This document shows, in pieces, positions 45,972 to 56,618 of a DNA stretch of 64,000 bases. Every line of letters starts with the position of its first letter. The first letter of the stretch is position 1. Location of the stretch: positions 401,983,154 through 402,047,153 of the forward strand of contig JARDYH010000001.1 of assembly GCA_029215795.1 (NCBI GenBank). The letters are read 5' to 3'. The position numbers and the translations under genes were made by a program. The notes beneath the pieces were generated by a model. That model was not told the origin of the DNA. It did no database searches and saw nothing but the letters and a program-made list of their open reading frames with translations. This DNA is from Anniella stebbinsi (lineage: Eukaryota > Chordata > Lepidosauria > Squamata > Anniellidae).

Positions 45972-46470
45972 TTATTTATTTATTTATCTCTTACCCACCT
46001 CTCCCTCTGGATCGAGGCAGGGAACAACATCAAATACAAATGATCTAAAATACATAGAACTGATTTAAAGCTTATAAAACCTATACATTATTAAAATAAC
46101 AACAAAACTCTTAAAATTTGACTGGGTAGGCCTGCCGGAAAAGAGCAGTCTTTATAGCTTTCTTAAAGTCTGGAAGACTGTTAAGTTGGCAGATCTCTCC
46201 CGGCAGGCCATTCCACAGTCTGGGAGCGGCAGAAGAGAAGGTCATCTGGGTAATGGTTGTCAGCCTAGTTTTGGTTGACTGTAGTAAATTCTTCCCAGAG
46301 GACCTGTGTGTGCGGGGCAGATTGTATGGGAGAAGGCGATCCCACAGGTAACCTGAACCCAAACCATGTAGGGCTTTAAAGGTAATGACCAACACTTCGT
46401 ACTTCGCCCGGAAAGTAATTGGCAGCCAGTGGAGTAATTTTAAAGCTGGTGTAATATGGTCACACATAGG
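45970..46470 (-). mobile_element. L2-type LINE, 3' end with ORF remnant
   Basis: On minus it encodes LLHWLPITFRAKYEVLVITF, then FKALHGLGSGYLWDRLLPY and SSAAPRLWNGLPGEICQLNS, ending FKKAIKTALF. This is the classical C-terminal region of L2-group reverse-transcriptase ORFs. It is a longer open frame than other copies (118 codons) but lacks the catalytic domain. Confidence 0.87.
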
Positions 46471-46499
46471 TGTACCTAAAAATGCTTCACCAAGGATTC

Positions 46500-46700
46500 A
46501 CACCCCATGATCCTTCCAGTGCAGTTTGTCTTGTGGAAGATGTGCACAAAATGCACATGTGTTTGGAAAAAATGCATGCAAAACAGCATTTTAGCAATGT
46601 CAAGTCCTTGGGGAAAATATGTACATTACAAAATGTGCACAGAAATGATGCATTAATGTGTACATTACAAAAATGCATATGAATTTTTGTATGGATTTTT
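46500..46700. repeat. AATGCATGCA/TGTGCACA-type dispersed repeat
   Basis: AGATGTGCACAAAATGCACA, GGAAAAAATGCATGCAAAAC, CATTACAAAATGTGCACAGA and CATTACAAAAATGCATATG recur in close order. Confidence 0.6.
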
Positions 46701-46722
46701 TTAATAGCTTCTGCCAAAATGA

Positions 46723-46723
46723 C

Positions 46724-46757
<34 letters not shown>
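46723..46757. repeat. (AAT)n microsatellite
   Basis: About eleven AAT units. Confidence 0.95.
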
Positions 46758-46759
<2 letters not shown>

Positions 46760-46901
46760 GACCATCTCAGCAAGACTGAGATTGATAGATCCATCTCCCT
46801 AGATAATCTTGATAAGGTTCATACCACTTTGGGTTGCCAAAAATTAATTATCATTAATAATAATTTCTTTTTTAAAAAAATCCCTGCTGATAGCAGGCAC
46901 T

Positions 46902-47226
46902 AGAGATGTAACATTTCAGTTTGCACATCATCAGAAATTGCCTGTTTGCAGCCTCAAACATGAATGCAAACGGGAACACATTTTTCAAAAAAAGAATGCT
47001 TGTACATTTTTGAGCCTCCAATTCAAAACAAATGCATAGTTTTTGAAAATTGTGCACTTTTAAAAAAACAACCAATCAATCATATTTTAGTCAAGGAGGA
47101 AAAGTGTATATACTTAAAAATGTGCACAGAAATGTGCAATTGTCCCATTTTAAATGTGCGCTTTCAGTCTTTGATCAAAAAGAAATTCAGGTTGCAAATG
47201 AAAGCAGGGTGTTCCCCCATCCCTAG
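46902..47226. mobile_element. hAT-like repeat with TAGAGATG and CATCCCTA ends
   Basis: The left end TAGAGATGTAACATTTCAG and the right end TCCCCCATCCCTA are imperfect inverses of the type seen at 15908-16469. The interior has TGCACA-type blocks (AAATGTGCACAGAAATGTGC). I did not find matching flanks, so target duplication is unconfirmed. Confidence 0.55.
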
Positions 47227-47670
47227 TATTTTCTTTATTTTTTATTTTTTGTATTTCTCACCACTTCTAACTCATCAAATAAAATGGCATTATTCGGTCC
47301 TCTGTGATTGTCCTACAAGCTTTCAAATGCATGAAGAATGGTGTAACTGTGTGCAAACAGACGTTAGATTTTTCCAGGCAAGGGAGTGTTAATAGCTGCT
47401 CCGTGCAGTAACATGAGTGCCAGAAAAGACTCCTGAATTTTCTGCTTGGTGACAAATGGGGTGTTGCGTTCCAAGGGAATCGTATGGCTTTTGTAGGTAA
47501 GATCCACTTCGTGTTTTGCCTCTTGCTGTAAAACGGGCTTCAGAACTTGCACAAACATCCCAGGCTGTCCTGGGGATTTTGCCATGCCATATTCTGCCTG
47601 GCTCATCGTTGAGAAAAAAACAAACAAAAACACTCCCTATTTTAATTCATTGTTGTCTCTGTTTCCCCAG

Positions 47671-47901
47671 GGGAGCCATTCAATGGTCAGTTGGATGTGA
47701 CGGAGACGGTGAATTATGAGGAGGAGTCTTTGCATAGGGAGACAGGGCAGCCTGTGGGGACCTTCCCAGTTATTCATCCAGGAAGGTTTCCCTCTCATCA
47801 GCCAGACAACCAGGTGCCTGCTGGCCAGCCACCGAGACGCAACCGGGAACACAACTGGAAGCAAATTGGAACAACCGAATGCACCACCACATGTGGGAAA
47901 G
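47671..47901 (+). CDS. THSD4: THSD4 exon: linker and start of TSP1 module
   Basis: This 231-bp exon encodes GEPFNGQLDVTETVNYEEE, an acidic then proline-rich linker with HPGRFPSHQPDNQVP, and then REHNWKQIGTTECTTTCGKG, the first part of a TSP1 module. CTTTCG fits the CxxS/TCG consensus for O-fucosylation by POFUT2. The acceptor is TTCCCCAG at 47670 and the donor is GTAGGC at 47902; entry and exit are both phase 1. The linker is the least conserved part: by memory, mammalian THSD4 has a longer glutamate-rich insertion here. That comparison should be checked by alignment. Confidence 0.9.
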
Positions 47902-48247
47902 GTAGGCAGTTTGCACAGCGTGTGCAGCTGACACATATATATATATATATATTCTACCCTGAAGAATCCCGGACTGCCAAAGGCAAAACATGTATTTGGG
48001 GGGAAATTGAATAACTGCGGGCATCTTGTTCTCTAACAGAGGAGAAAGCAAACATAACCAAAAACTGAGGGGGATCAAAGCCTAGGAAGAAATATAAACA
48101 AAAACAGTACATTGAGAAAAAACAGTACAAACTACAAAGAGAAAAAAAATCCTTAATTCCCACTAGTGTGTGGGCAGGAAGAATTGCTCTCACTCTGTGT
48201 TTCGTGGATCATCAGGCATCTTTCTTCCCATTGTCCACTCATTGACA

Positions 48248-48520
48248 AAATCGGATTTTAGTTTTAGAGATGACCGAGAATTTCATTCGACTTGCACAAG
48301 GGCAGACTAGCACTAATTCGGACGAATGCAAGTACACGTTAGTGCTACGTCCATTGGTGTAAATGCAAATTTGTACAAGCGATCAATCAAAATCCAGTCT
48401 ACAAGTCCACAGAATCCCTGCAACTCAGAAAAAAACTGTTCCACGGCAGAATCTGAAGTCTGGATTTGTAGAATCCTGACTTCATTTGAATCCAGTGCAG
48501 ATTTCTCTGATATCCCCCAC
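48248..48520. repeat. hAT-like repeat related to 34367-34610
   Basis: TTTTAGAGATGACCGAGAAT, TAGCACTAATTCGGACGAAT and GCAGATTTCTCTGATATCCC match the order of blocks at 34367-34610. Confidence 0.6.
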
Positions 48521-49294
48521 ACAATGCCCTGGTGGTTGACTCAGCTTCTGGGGCATTGTCAAAGATGGCCACCAAAAGCACTTTATTTGAAGAGGGCCCT
48601 GGCCAGGCATCCTTCATGGGCCCTGCTGGGGCCCCAACAGCTCTCTGAGTGCTGGGAGGGGGTCTGCATTTGATCAGCTGCTGTCTGAAGTGCTACAGTG
48701 CAGCAAGAGATCTATCAATCACACAAAGCTGCCAGTGGTATGTTTTAGTTGCGAATAATGCACTGAACTGGGGACCACAATGGTTCAAATTCTCTTTTCT
48801 GCCTCAAAAGAACTGTGGTATTGTTATCAAAATATACTTTGGTGTTGGCACAAGTCCAGCTAAGTGTCAGATTTTGACTAGGGAGATTATCCAACTCGGT
48901 CTAAGTTCCAGCCCTGGAGAAATTGGCAGGGATGTGGACCAACTCTGGTTTGAATTCAGAAAGAAGGATTTATTCCAGGGCTCACTGAGTGAAATTACAA
49001 AACTCCCCTGTGAGCTTTGCAAAAAGAGGATCAGTTCTCTGACATGATAGACATGGGTAGCCAGATCCTGAAGGTTTGGGAAAGATTTCTGCCATTGTGG
49101 AAGCTAATCATTTCTTGTTCAGAGAGTCAGTTCAAATGTGTTTGATTTAACCATGGACCATGATAAAGGTACAGTTGTATAGTACATATGAAATATAGAG
49201 AGAGAGATGGGGGCAGTTTCAATGGATATGCAAATCAATCTATATAATCTAGCCCATGTCAGGTTTGTAAATCCATTCCATCCAAATTTTCATT

Positions 49295-49405
49295 TTTTAA
49301 AGATGCACAAAAAACGTGCATTCATTTTTGTAGGCAACTTCCCTGAATGTATGCATTTTATGTGCAGTTTCCAAAATACACATCGTTTTGTATTCAGCTT
49401 TTCTT
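49295..49405. repeat. ATGCACAAAAAACGTGCATTC-type dispersed repeat
   Basis: Short TGCAC- and ATGCATTT-type blocks (CCTGAATGTATGCATTTTAT, TTTCCAAAATACACATCG) are related to 7195-7420. Confidence 0.5.
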
Positions 49406-49620
49406 AATCTAAACAGATTTGTTTTTGAGCCAAGAACGGCATCAGAAAATTTGGAGAAGTGCAGAATCTGAAGGAGAACCATGTTCTGATCTGCCTATTG
49501 TTCCAGGATGTGAATGCTGAAATGGAAGGGACATGTCATGGATGATGAGGAATGAAATTAATTTGGAGAACAACATTTTAGATCTTAAATTGCCGCTTTT
49601 GCCTATGAGAGTCTGTAAAG

Positions 49621-49759
49621 CAGAAGTGGGCGATTTTTGGCTCCTCCAGACGTTCTGGCCTACAAATCCCATCATCCCCCATCATTGACCACGCTAGGTA
49701 AGGCAGATGGGAGTTGTAGGCCAAAACATTGGGTGGGGGGTACGAGTTGCCCAGCCCTG
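49621..49759. mobile_element. hAT-type palindromic MITE, 139 bp, with 8-bp duplication
   Basis: The ends are CAGAAGTGGGCGATTTTTGG and the inverse of ACGAGTTGCCCAGCCCTG. The flanks CTGTAAAG (49613-49620) and CTGAAAAG (49760-49767) agree at 7 of 8 bases. The interior has GGCCTACAAATCCCATCATC with its inverse GGGAGTTGTAGGCC. It belongs to the same general hAT MITE group as 10423-10557. Confidence 0.78.
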
Positions 49760-49876
49760 CTGAAAAGCATCATATATATTGAGGACTCTGTATCAGTTCA
49801 TCAGTAAATAAAAAATATCTGCCATTAAATGTATTTGTCACTGTCTTTTACTTCCCCCGTCTCCTTATCACCCCAG

Positions 49877-50006
49877 GGGCACAGTACCCCATCTTCCGCT
49901 GTGTGAACAGAAACTCCCACGAGGAGGTCTCCGAGAGTTACTGCGACACCAGTACCAAGCCCACTCCAGAGGAGGAAGCCTGCAACATCTTCCCGTGCCC
50001 AGCCTT
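49877..50006 (+). CDS. THSD4: THSD4 exon: second part of first TSP1 module
   Basis: The 130-bp exon completes a Gly codon and encodes AQYPIFRCVNRNSHEEVSES, then YCDTSTKPTPEEEACNIFPC and PA. It supplies the last four cysteines of the TSP1 module started by the previous exon (C-x9-C...C-x5-C pattern typical of the family). The acceptor is CACCCCAG at 49876 and the donor is GTAAGA at 50007. Entry is phase 1 and exit is phase 2, with TT joining C of the next exon to give Phe. Confidence 0.92.
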
Positions 50007-50032
50007 GTAAGATAACAATCATGAAGATTGTA

Positions 50033-50033
<1 letters not shown>

Positions 50034-50072
<39 letters not shown>
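50034..50072. repeat. (ATT)n microsatellite
   Basis: Thirteen ATT units run into an L2-type tail sequence. Confidence 0.95.
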
Positions 50073-50240
50073 TGCATTTATATACAACCCCATAGCCGAT
50101 CTCCCTGGGAAGTTTAGAAAGATTTAAAATATTGACCGTTAAAAACTGATATACAAAATTTAAAAAGCATAAAAAGCATAAAAACAGATTACAAGTACAA
50201 TATCCATTTAAAACAACTATTCTGGGTCAAAAGAAAAAAA
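50073..50240 (-). mobile_element. L2-type LINE tail fragment
   Basis: GCATTTATATACAACCCCAT and the following A-rich repeated AAAAAGCATAAAA sequence resemble the complement of an L2 3' UTR. No coding part remains. Confidence 0.5.
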
Positions 50241-50257
50241 AACTCAACATACGCTGT

Positions 50258-50281
50258 CATTATTATTATTATTATTATTAT
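50258..50281. repeat. (ATT)n microsatellite
   Basis: Eight ATT units. Confidence 0.9.
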
Positions 50282-50344
50282 TCCCACCATTTTTCCACTT
50301 GCACTTTTTTGAAGGGGGGGGGGCTTCTAGCAGACTCCTAGCTA

Positions 50345-50412
50345 CAGGCCTGACCTAGATATCCTGAGTCTCAGTCCAATGCTCTAACCACTACACCACA
50401 CTGACTCTCACA
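50345..50412 (-). mobile_element. Sauria-type SINE, tRNA-like head only
   Basis: On minus it reads AGTGTGGTGTAGTGGTTAGA then GCATTGGACTGAGACTCAGG, the A-box region of the same SINE as 5125-5275. The B box and tail are missing. Confidence 0.6.
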
Positions 50413-50456
50413 TATATGGTGCCATCAGTTCTCTTCACATTCTGAAAAGGACAAGA

Positions 50457-50956
50457 ATCACAGAATCATAGAATAGTAGAGTTTGAAGGGGCCTATAAGG
50501 CTATCAAGTCCAACCCCTCTGCTCAATGCAGGAATCCACCTTAAAGCACACCTGACAGATGGCTGTCCAGCTGCCTCTTGAATGCCTCTAGTGTGGGAGA
50601 GCCCATGGCCTCCCTAGGCATTGCTTCCATTGTTGTACTGCTCTAACAGTCAGGAAGTTTTTCCTGATGTCCAGCCGGAATCTGGCTTCCTGTCACTTGA
50701 GCCCATTATTCCGCGTCCTGCACTCTGTGATGATTGAGAAGAGATCCTGGCCCTCCTCTGTGTGACAACCTTTCAAGTCCTTGAAGAGTGCTATCATGTC
50801 TCCCCTCAGTCTTCTCTTCTCCAGGCTAAACATGCCCAGTTCTTTCAGTCTCTCCTCATAGGGCTTTGTTTTCTCGCTGCCCTCCTCTGAAGATGCTCAG
50901 TTTGTCTGCATCCTTCTTGAAGTGTGGTGCCCACAGAACTGGACGCAATACTCAAG
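50457..50956 (-). mobile_element. CR1 LINE, 3' end with broken ORF2
   Basis: The plus strand starts with the CR1 3' terminus (CACAGAATCATAGAATAGTA). It continues through the complement of the DMIALF and ETKPYEE coding parts to ACTGGACGCAATACTCAAG. It is the same orientation and family as 16618-17400, with a deletion near 50875. Confidence 0.88.
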
Positions 50957-51402
50957 AGACGGGTCCCTGCCCCAAGAAGCTCCCAATGTAAAATTGAACA
51001 CAGAGGTTACAAGTTCCATGTGCACAAGCAGGGTCATGCAAGCAGTTGTCCGGCCCCATTGGGCAAGCAATTGTGCATGATGCTTGAACAGCCCATTTTT
51101 CAACCGGGTGCGCATGATGCTTGCGCAATCCGTCGCACAACCTTTTCACGTTACACACGTGCAAGCAGTTGCACAAGCATTTTGCACAACCACTTGCACG
51201 GGCGAAAGATTTTGGCGGAGATCCACTAGCGCTATTTGAGTTTGTGGGATGACATCGTTCGATGCTGCCCGAAACGTTCATTGCTGGTGTCTTTATGAGC
51301 CATCTTGTATATTCCAGGTATTTCCTTCTACTTAGCCTCTAGTTGAGGAGAACCATAATCCCATTCCTTCCTTCCTCCCTATCTGTCTCCGTCCTCTCTT
51401 AG

Positions 51403-51607
51403 CTGGGATATAGGGGAGTGGTCAGAGTGCAGCAAGACCTGTGGCCTCGGAATGCAGCACCGCCAAGTCCTGTGCCGGCAGATCTATGCCAACCGCTCGC
51501 TCATGGTCCAGCCTCACCGCTGCCACCACCTGGAGAAACCCGAGACAACAAGTACGTGCCAGCTGAAGATCTGCAGCGAATGGCAAATTCGGACAGAGTG
51601 GACATCG
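51403..51607 (+). CDS. THSD4: THSD4 exon: complete TSP1 module
   Basis: The 205-bp exon completes Phe and encodes WDIGEWSECSKTCGLGMQHR, QVLCRQIYANRSLMVQPHRC, HHLEKPETTSTCQLKIC and the start of the next module, SEWQIRTEWTS. CSKTCG fits the CxxS/TCG O-fucosylation consensus. NRS is an N-glycosylation sequon, and the six module cysteines are present. The acceptor is CTCTCTTAG at 51402 and the donor is GTAAAC at 51608, which is a weaker donor than the others. Entry is phase 2 and exit is phase 0. Confidence 0.93.
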
Positions 51608-51789
51608 GTAAACAGGAATGATTCGCACCTGCAGGGAAAGGTGTAGAGACTCGCCATGGGATGGCGTAGAGCAGGCAACTAGTGCTTCTCTCCTCCGCCG
51701 CTCCAGTGCCGTTCCACATTTTACGATAGCTTCTCCATGCCTGATAGGTTAGAAGCATCCGAGGCAATAAGCCTGTGTGCACCTGTTGC

Positions 51790-51897
51790 TGGGGAACATG
51801 GGTTTGAGGGTGCTGTTGCACCACATCCTACTTTGTTGGTCCCCTGGTTGGACTAGATGGTCCCTCGGTCTGATCCAGCAGGACTCTTCTTATGTTT
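51790..51897. repeat. SINE-like repeat end (CTGATCCAGCAGGACTC)
   Basis: GGTTGGACTAGATGGTCCCT, CGGTCTGATCCAGCAGGACT and CTTCTTATGTTTCTG form the end of a dispersed repeat related by its CTGGATCAGACC motif to 3744-3960 in the opposite orientation. Confidence 0.55.
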
Positions 51898-52179
51898 CTG
51901 TCACCACCAACAATGCTGCTTGCCAACCCTGTTTTTAAATTCTCTTCCATCCTAGCACCATCGTGGCTACAGCCTAAAGTGGAGTTTCCTTCTGCTTCCA
52001 ATCACCTGCCAGTCTTTGGGTGGTCTTTCAGGGCCCCTTGGGCTGGAGGCCCTGGACTTTGGCCAAGGTCCTAGCTGCCCCACTGCCAAAGATTGGGGTG
52101 GGATGTTGGGAGACATTTCTGAGAATTTGGGATGGGCCTTGGCTCAGCTGAATTCACAGATGAGGTTGTCAGTGGTAGC

Positions 52180-52410
52180 TTTTCCCCATTATTTTTTTAA
52201 AAAAATCTCTTACACTTCAAAAGAAGCCCTGCCAGATGGGAACAGTGGCTGGCAACCCTCACCTTCCCCACGGCCTTTTGACTTCCTTCCAGCTGTGTTC
52301 CTCCAGCTGGAAGGAAGTCAGGAGTGTCCAGAGAGATAGAGAAGCCCCACCAGCTACTAATTGTGGCTGGTTCAGCTTCTTTTAAAAAAAAAGATGTGAA
52401 ATGCATTCCC
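52180..52410. mobile_element. Palindromic MITE-like sequence
   Basis: The outer arms are TTTTTTTAAAAAAATCTCTT with CAAAAGAAGCC, and AGCTTCTTTT with AAAAAAAAAGATG. The core 52279-52320 is a perfect 17-bp stem (TGACTTCCTTCCAGCTG) around an 8-nt loop. No target duplication was identified. Confidence 0.6.
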
Positions 52411-53450
52411 CTCAACCACCTCTTCTGTCAAGTAAGGCAAACTAACGCCCATGTTCCTTAAGAATTTGCCCACCTACCATGAAAACAGACAGAATTCCCA
52501 GGGTGTCAGGAATGAATCAGTGAAACTGGGGAGGGAAATTCAGTCCGGTGCTGTATCCCTGCAAATTTTGATTCTACCCCTCAGCTGCCCAGTTCTTCAG
52601 TGAAGTTTGACTTTCTTCCCTGCTTCATGGCACAGTGTGGTTTGGATGTGAATGGGTGAGTCTGTTGTTCCTTGGGACTCGGTGAAGAGGAGGATCCTGC
52701 TTTGTGGATGAGGGATGGAGGCATTAATCTTCAGGTTTTTCTAGCACCACGATTCTAATATGCGCTTCTTCAGTGAGATGATCCCCAAGAGGGAAATGAA
52801 ATCCTTTCATTTGCAAATGTTGATGCTGGAAAAGCAAAAAAACAAAGCCTGCTTTAGAGTCTGCTTATTGAACAGATCCTAGATTTGTGTATTCTTTCTG
52901 GGATTCAAGGAGGAACCCAATCTTGGAAATATTTTCCTGATCTTAAAAGCAAACACATGGCTTAAAAATGTATTTGCAGTAACCAATTCCCCCACCCACA
53001 ACCCCATCATTTAAAAAAACACAACCATAAATGTGGTTGTCTTTGATCTTGGATTCTGGAGCGGCAAGATGGCATTTTTAATTTTAGTAGGCTCAAATTT
53101 ATTCCACTGTATTAATCAGCTCTTTCTAAAATATAACCAGAGTTACTTCTGGGAAACAGGGGAGAAATAATGAAGATATGATGTCATCCATTCCACATCA
53201 TTCCACTTGTGTCCCTTCTTAGCAAGATAGGAACTTGCCCCTAATAGGGCAAAAATAACTCAGGCCATACATAGTATGAGAAACTTTCTTCTCAGGAGCC
53301 TCAGAGTACATTGGCCTGATCGGTTTGACACAGAAACATTGAGAATAGAAATGATTTCTTTTTAAACCCTCAAAATTCTCTGCAAATTTTGATGGCAAAT
53401 ATTCTCTGACTGTCCTCTGGATGCCCAGATATTCATTGGATAAGAGATGA

Positions 53451-53940
53451 TGAGCTCCATCACACCTAATGTTCCCCTCTAGTTTGCCTCCACGTTTTGC
53501 AGAAGCACGTCAAGCTTCTGATCCCTTTCACCTGGGGCAAAAATAGAATGAGTCTGGCTCCTTGGGAGCATCAAGAGAGTACAATCCTGTCTCTGCAGAG
53601 ATTCAAGTATTGTATGATTTTAAAAACCGCTTTGGAGCCTGGGATGCAAGGTTTGGGTTTTATAGTGAGGCTTGGAGCCGGCTGCTGGGAGAGATCGCTT
53701 TTCCCTGCCAGGACCTGAGGCCATCCATTCAAGCCCTCAGTTCCTTTAAAACTACATGGAGGCTTAGGGCGCATTCAATGCGCTTAGGGAAAATAATCCA
53801 GACCTTTAACGTTCCAGGAAAGGCTGGGGAAGAGGCGGGGTGTCAGCAGGACAGGCACGGGCATCCTGTGAGTACCATGCTGCAAATCTGCACACCAGGC
53901 ATCGTGAGAGTGCACTAAATCGTGGGTGTGATGGAGCTCA
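53451..53940. mobile_element. TIR element, 490 bp, related to 11817-12442
   Basis: A perfect 16-bp terminal inverted repeat, TGAGCTCCATCACACC, lies at 53451-53466 and in inverse at 53925-53940. The interior from 53565 aligns with 12060-12440. It carries no coding capacity. The flanks show no clear duplication, so the superfamily is left open. Confidence 0.72.
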
Positions 53941-54188
53941 ATATATTTGTTATTCTGCACATTCATTTTTGTAAGAACCCATTGGCTACAATCCAGAGTC
54001 CTATCTGCAAATTGACTCCCATTGCTAGAAGTGGCAATGGTGTTGTCATAATTATGATAACATGTGTGTTTCTTGGTAGATTTTTGAAGTTCTTATCTCC
54101 TTTTTCCAGTAAAGGATGTTCCTAAATCCTACCTGTGACCCGTATGTATTGTCCATACTCGACCCAAAGGTCTTTGTTGTTATTCTAG

Positions 54189-54362
54189 TGCTCCGTGCCC
54201 TGCGGAGTAGGTCAGAGGACCCGAGATGTAAAGTGTGTCAGCAACCTTGGAGATATTGTTGATGATGAGGAATGTAACATGAAGCTCCGCCCAAATGACA
54301 TTGAGAACTGTGACATGGGAGCATGTGCCAAGAGCTGGTTTCTGACAGAATGGAGTGACCGG
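54189..54362 (+). CDS. THSD4: THSD4 exon: TSP1 module
   Basis: The 174-bp exon (58 codons, phase 0 at both ends) encodes CSVPCGVGQRTRDVKCVSNL, GDIVDDEECNMKLRPNDIEN and CDMGACAKSWFLTEWSDR. It covers most of a TSP1 module and the WFLTEW start of the next. Here the second residue before CG is Pro (CSVPCG), so this module lacks the POFUT2 CxxS/TCG consensus. The acceptor is TTATTCTAG at 54188 and the donor is GTAAGT at 54363. Length and phase equal those of the next exon, the mark of exon-wise module duplication. Confidence 0.94.
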
Positions 54363-54404
54363 GTAAGTCTTGACACTGTTACCTTCCAACTTAAAGGACC
54401 ATAT

Positions 54405-54482
54405 TTCAGTGGTACATCACATGGCTTGTATTCAAAAGGTCTCAGGTTCAAATCCCTGGCATCTCCAGTTAAAAGCCCCCCC
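54405..54482 (+). mobile_element. tRNA-derived SINE, 5' half
   Basis: TCAGTGGTACATCACATGGC (A-box region) is followed by GGTCTCAGGTTCAAATCCCT (intact B box) and GGCATCTCCAGTTAAAAGCC, then a poly-C tract. The 3' half is missing. It begins about 43 bp after the splice donor. Confidence 0.7.
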
Positions 54483-55317
54483 CCCCCCGTAGTTTTGAAT
54501 GACTACATTTGCAGACAATTCCAGAAAGTACAAAACTGGTCCACAAGTCTGTGGAATCCATACCACTTGAAAAAAAACCATTTGCCGCAGAACCCTCAAT
54601 CTGATCCATAGAAATCCAAACTGAACTGAATGTGTTGTGCATTTCTCCAACGACCCTTGCTACAAGAGTGTCTCATTTCTAATTTCTAAGGGTGAAATAG
54701 TTTTGTGCTTGCTTATTTTCTTTTACACAGGGATGAATGTCTCTTTTGAAATTTATTGCTGCCATATTTCATGGGCATGGGACAAAACGAATTATCCTCC
54801 AAGACAGTGAACTATAAATAAACGCAGCAAAGCATTCTGGATTGGAACCAATGTGGGTGTAAATCTGCCCACTCGAATATCCAGATTAGTTGCAGGTTCA
54901 GTTTTCTGTCTCCCATCTTCCAAATGTGCTATTTCATTCCGCACAGTGTTTTTTTTTTAAAACTAAAAAATATGACTTCATTTTTGTTTTTATACCAAAG
55001 GACAGCTTTTAAAGCATTTTTTGCAGTATGCCCAAAGGCTACATTGTGAATTTTGAATAGAGTTTTTGAAAATGTTATTGCATGTATTTATTTATGTTAA
55101 AGGAAGAGAGTCCAAGATGAAATGTGTGTGTGTGTAGAGGGAGGGGAATCTGTTATTATTCTGTTCGTGCTTTACTGTCAGAAAAAGAGAAACAGTGAGT
55201 GTGTTACCACTCCTTTGGATTAACGATTTCCAAACATTTGCTACTGTGTCATGTGGAATTCGCTAGCAGTTTTTCCATGAGTACATTTGGGGTTTGAATT
55301 TTAAGGAGAGGATCATA

Positions 55318-55319
55318 TT

Positions 55320-55354
<35 letters not shown>

Positions 55355-55730
55355 CTGCATTTCTATACCGCTCAATAACCGAAGCTTTCTGGACAGTTTA
55401 CAAAAATTAAAACCATAAAAAACCATTCAAACTATAAAACAAATGACAGTATAAAAACATAATTTAAAATATAGTGTAAAAGTACAACCAGGATAAAAAC
55501 TGAGCAGCCATGCAGAAATTAATATGGATTTAAAATACAAATTCAAACAGCGAGGTTAAAAATCAAACTGAAGATCTATGAAAATAATGTGAAAATAAAA
55601 AGGTCTTCTTCACCTGGCATCTAAAAGAGTATAATGTAGATGCCAGGCGATCCTCTCTGGGGAGCTCATTCCACAGCCAGGGGGCCACAGCATTGAAGGC
55701 CCTCCTTCTGGTAGCCAAAAAAGCAAAAAC
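55318..55730 (-). mobile_element. L2-type LINE, 3' end
   Basis: (TTTA)n and CTGCATTTCTATACCGCTCA lead on minus to a coding remnant RRRAFNAVAPWLWNELPRED. It is the same subfamily as 700-1110 and 57726-58200. Confidence 0.85.
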
Positions 55731-55954
55731 AAAACACCCCAACCAAAACAGAAAAGACAGAATTCTTTTCCATGGAAGGAAGAACAAAGGAACATTTGCT
55801 AAGAGGGGTCCATATACTATGATATGATCACCTAACACTGAAGGTACATGTGACCTGGGAGATTCTTGGTGGGAACTCCCAACATCCTTCCTATTTCATT
55901 GGAAGAAAACGCACAATCCAAATCGGTGTGAGATGTAGTGTCTGTTCCAGAGGG

Positions 55955-56025
55955 CTTCCAGAGCTCCCCAGACAGACCTGGGGGTGATGGAGATCAAACC
56001 TGGGACCTTCTGATTCATAGTTGGC
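55955..56025 (-). mobile_element. tRNA-derived SINE remnant
   Basis: GGAGATCAAACCTGGGACCT and TCTGATTCATAGTTGGCATG on plus are the B-box side of the MIR-like SINE on minus. Confidence 0.5.
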
Positions 56026-56483
56026 ATGGCCAAAGAGTCTCTTTTCTGCCTGCTATGGTGGGCTAGGAAGCCACTACCTGGGTTCTTGCACTCAGTGCCA
56101 CCTCAAACCCTATATGGCAATACCCAGACCATATAAATACACTTTAGTGTGCTGCTGGGTGTCTGGGTCCTGTCATGGAGAATGTCTTTATTTTAATTTT
56201 AAAAGATGAGAGGTGGAGCCCCAAAACCAAGGCATGTTCTGGTTTGAAGTCTGCTTAGGAATCCTTTGCAAGCAGTAAATCTATAGCAAAATCTAACAGC
56301 GTAGGGTGGGGCAGGTTTGCATCTTTTTATTTGGCATTTAATTTGAAACTTGATCGATAAGTTCAGCTCATTTACAGCCATTTAAAACAGGACACAGCTC
56401 ATGGCTGCTCTCAGACAGCTGCTTACGGTTCAACCCTGGCATGTGATCCCTAATATCAGAATTATCTGCAGGCGACCCTAGAC

Positions 56484-56618
56484 CTGCCTTCTTCAGCCAG
56501 GTACCCTTCAGATGTTTGGGGCTACAACTCCCAGCATGGCTGACTATTGGTCAAGCTGGCTGTGGCTGATAGGAGTTGAAGTCCAAAACATGTGGATGGC
56601 ACCAGGTCGGGAGTGCTG
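56484..56618. mobile_element. hAT-type palindromic MITE, 135 bp, perfect 8-bp duplication
   Basis: The ends are CTGCCTTCTTCAGCCAGG and the inverse of CAGGTCGGGAGTGCTG. CCCTAGAC lies directly on both sides (56476-56483 and 56619-56626). GGGGCTACAACTCCCAGCAT is mirrored by ATAGGAGTTGAAGTCC. This is the best-preserved example of the family and shows that it belongs to hAT by duplication length. Confidence 0.82.

Larger units (their letters stand above)
45861..47670 (+). other. THSD4: THSD4 intron, 1.8 kb
   Basis: It holds (AAT)n tracts, an L2 fragment and two TGCACA-type repeats listed separately. From about 47230 to 47670 nothing further is recognised. Confidence 0.85.
47902..49876 (+). other. 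THSD4: THSD4 intron, 2.0 kb
   Basis: It starts with an (AT)n tract (47935-47952), then an A-rich stretch, the hAT-like repeat at 48248-48520, a TGCACA-type repeat and a 139-bp MITE. Between about 48525 and 49290 I see nothing recognisable. Confidence 0.85.
50007..51402 (+). other. THSD4: THSD4 intron, 1.4 kb
   Basis: It contains an (ATT)n tract beginning 28 bp after the donor, an L2 tail, a second (ATT)n tract, a SINE head remnant and a CR1 fragment. From about 50957 to 51400 there is a patch with repeated TGCACAAGCA-like and TTGCACAAC motifs but no recognised element. Confidence 0.85.
51608..54188 (+). other. THSD4: THSD4 intron, 2.6 kb
   Basis: It holds a SINE-like end, a palindromic stretch (52180-52410) and the TIR element at 53451-53940. 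Between about 52415 and 53445 no gene or element is recognised. Confidence 0.85.
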
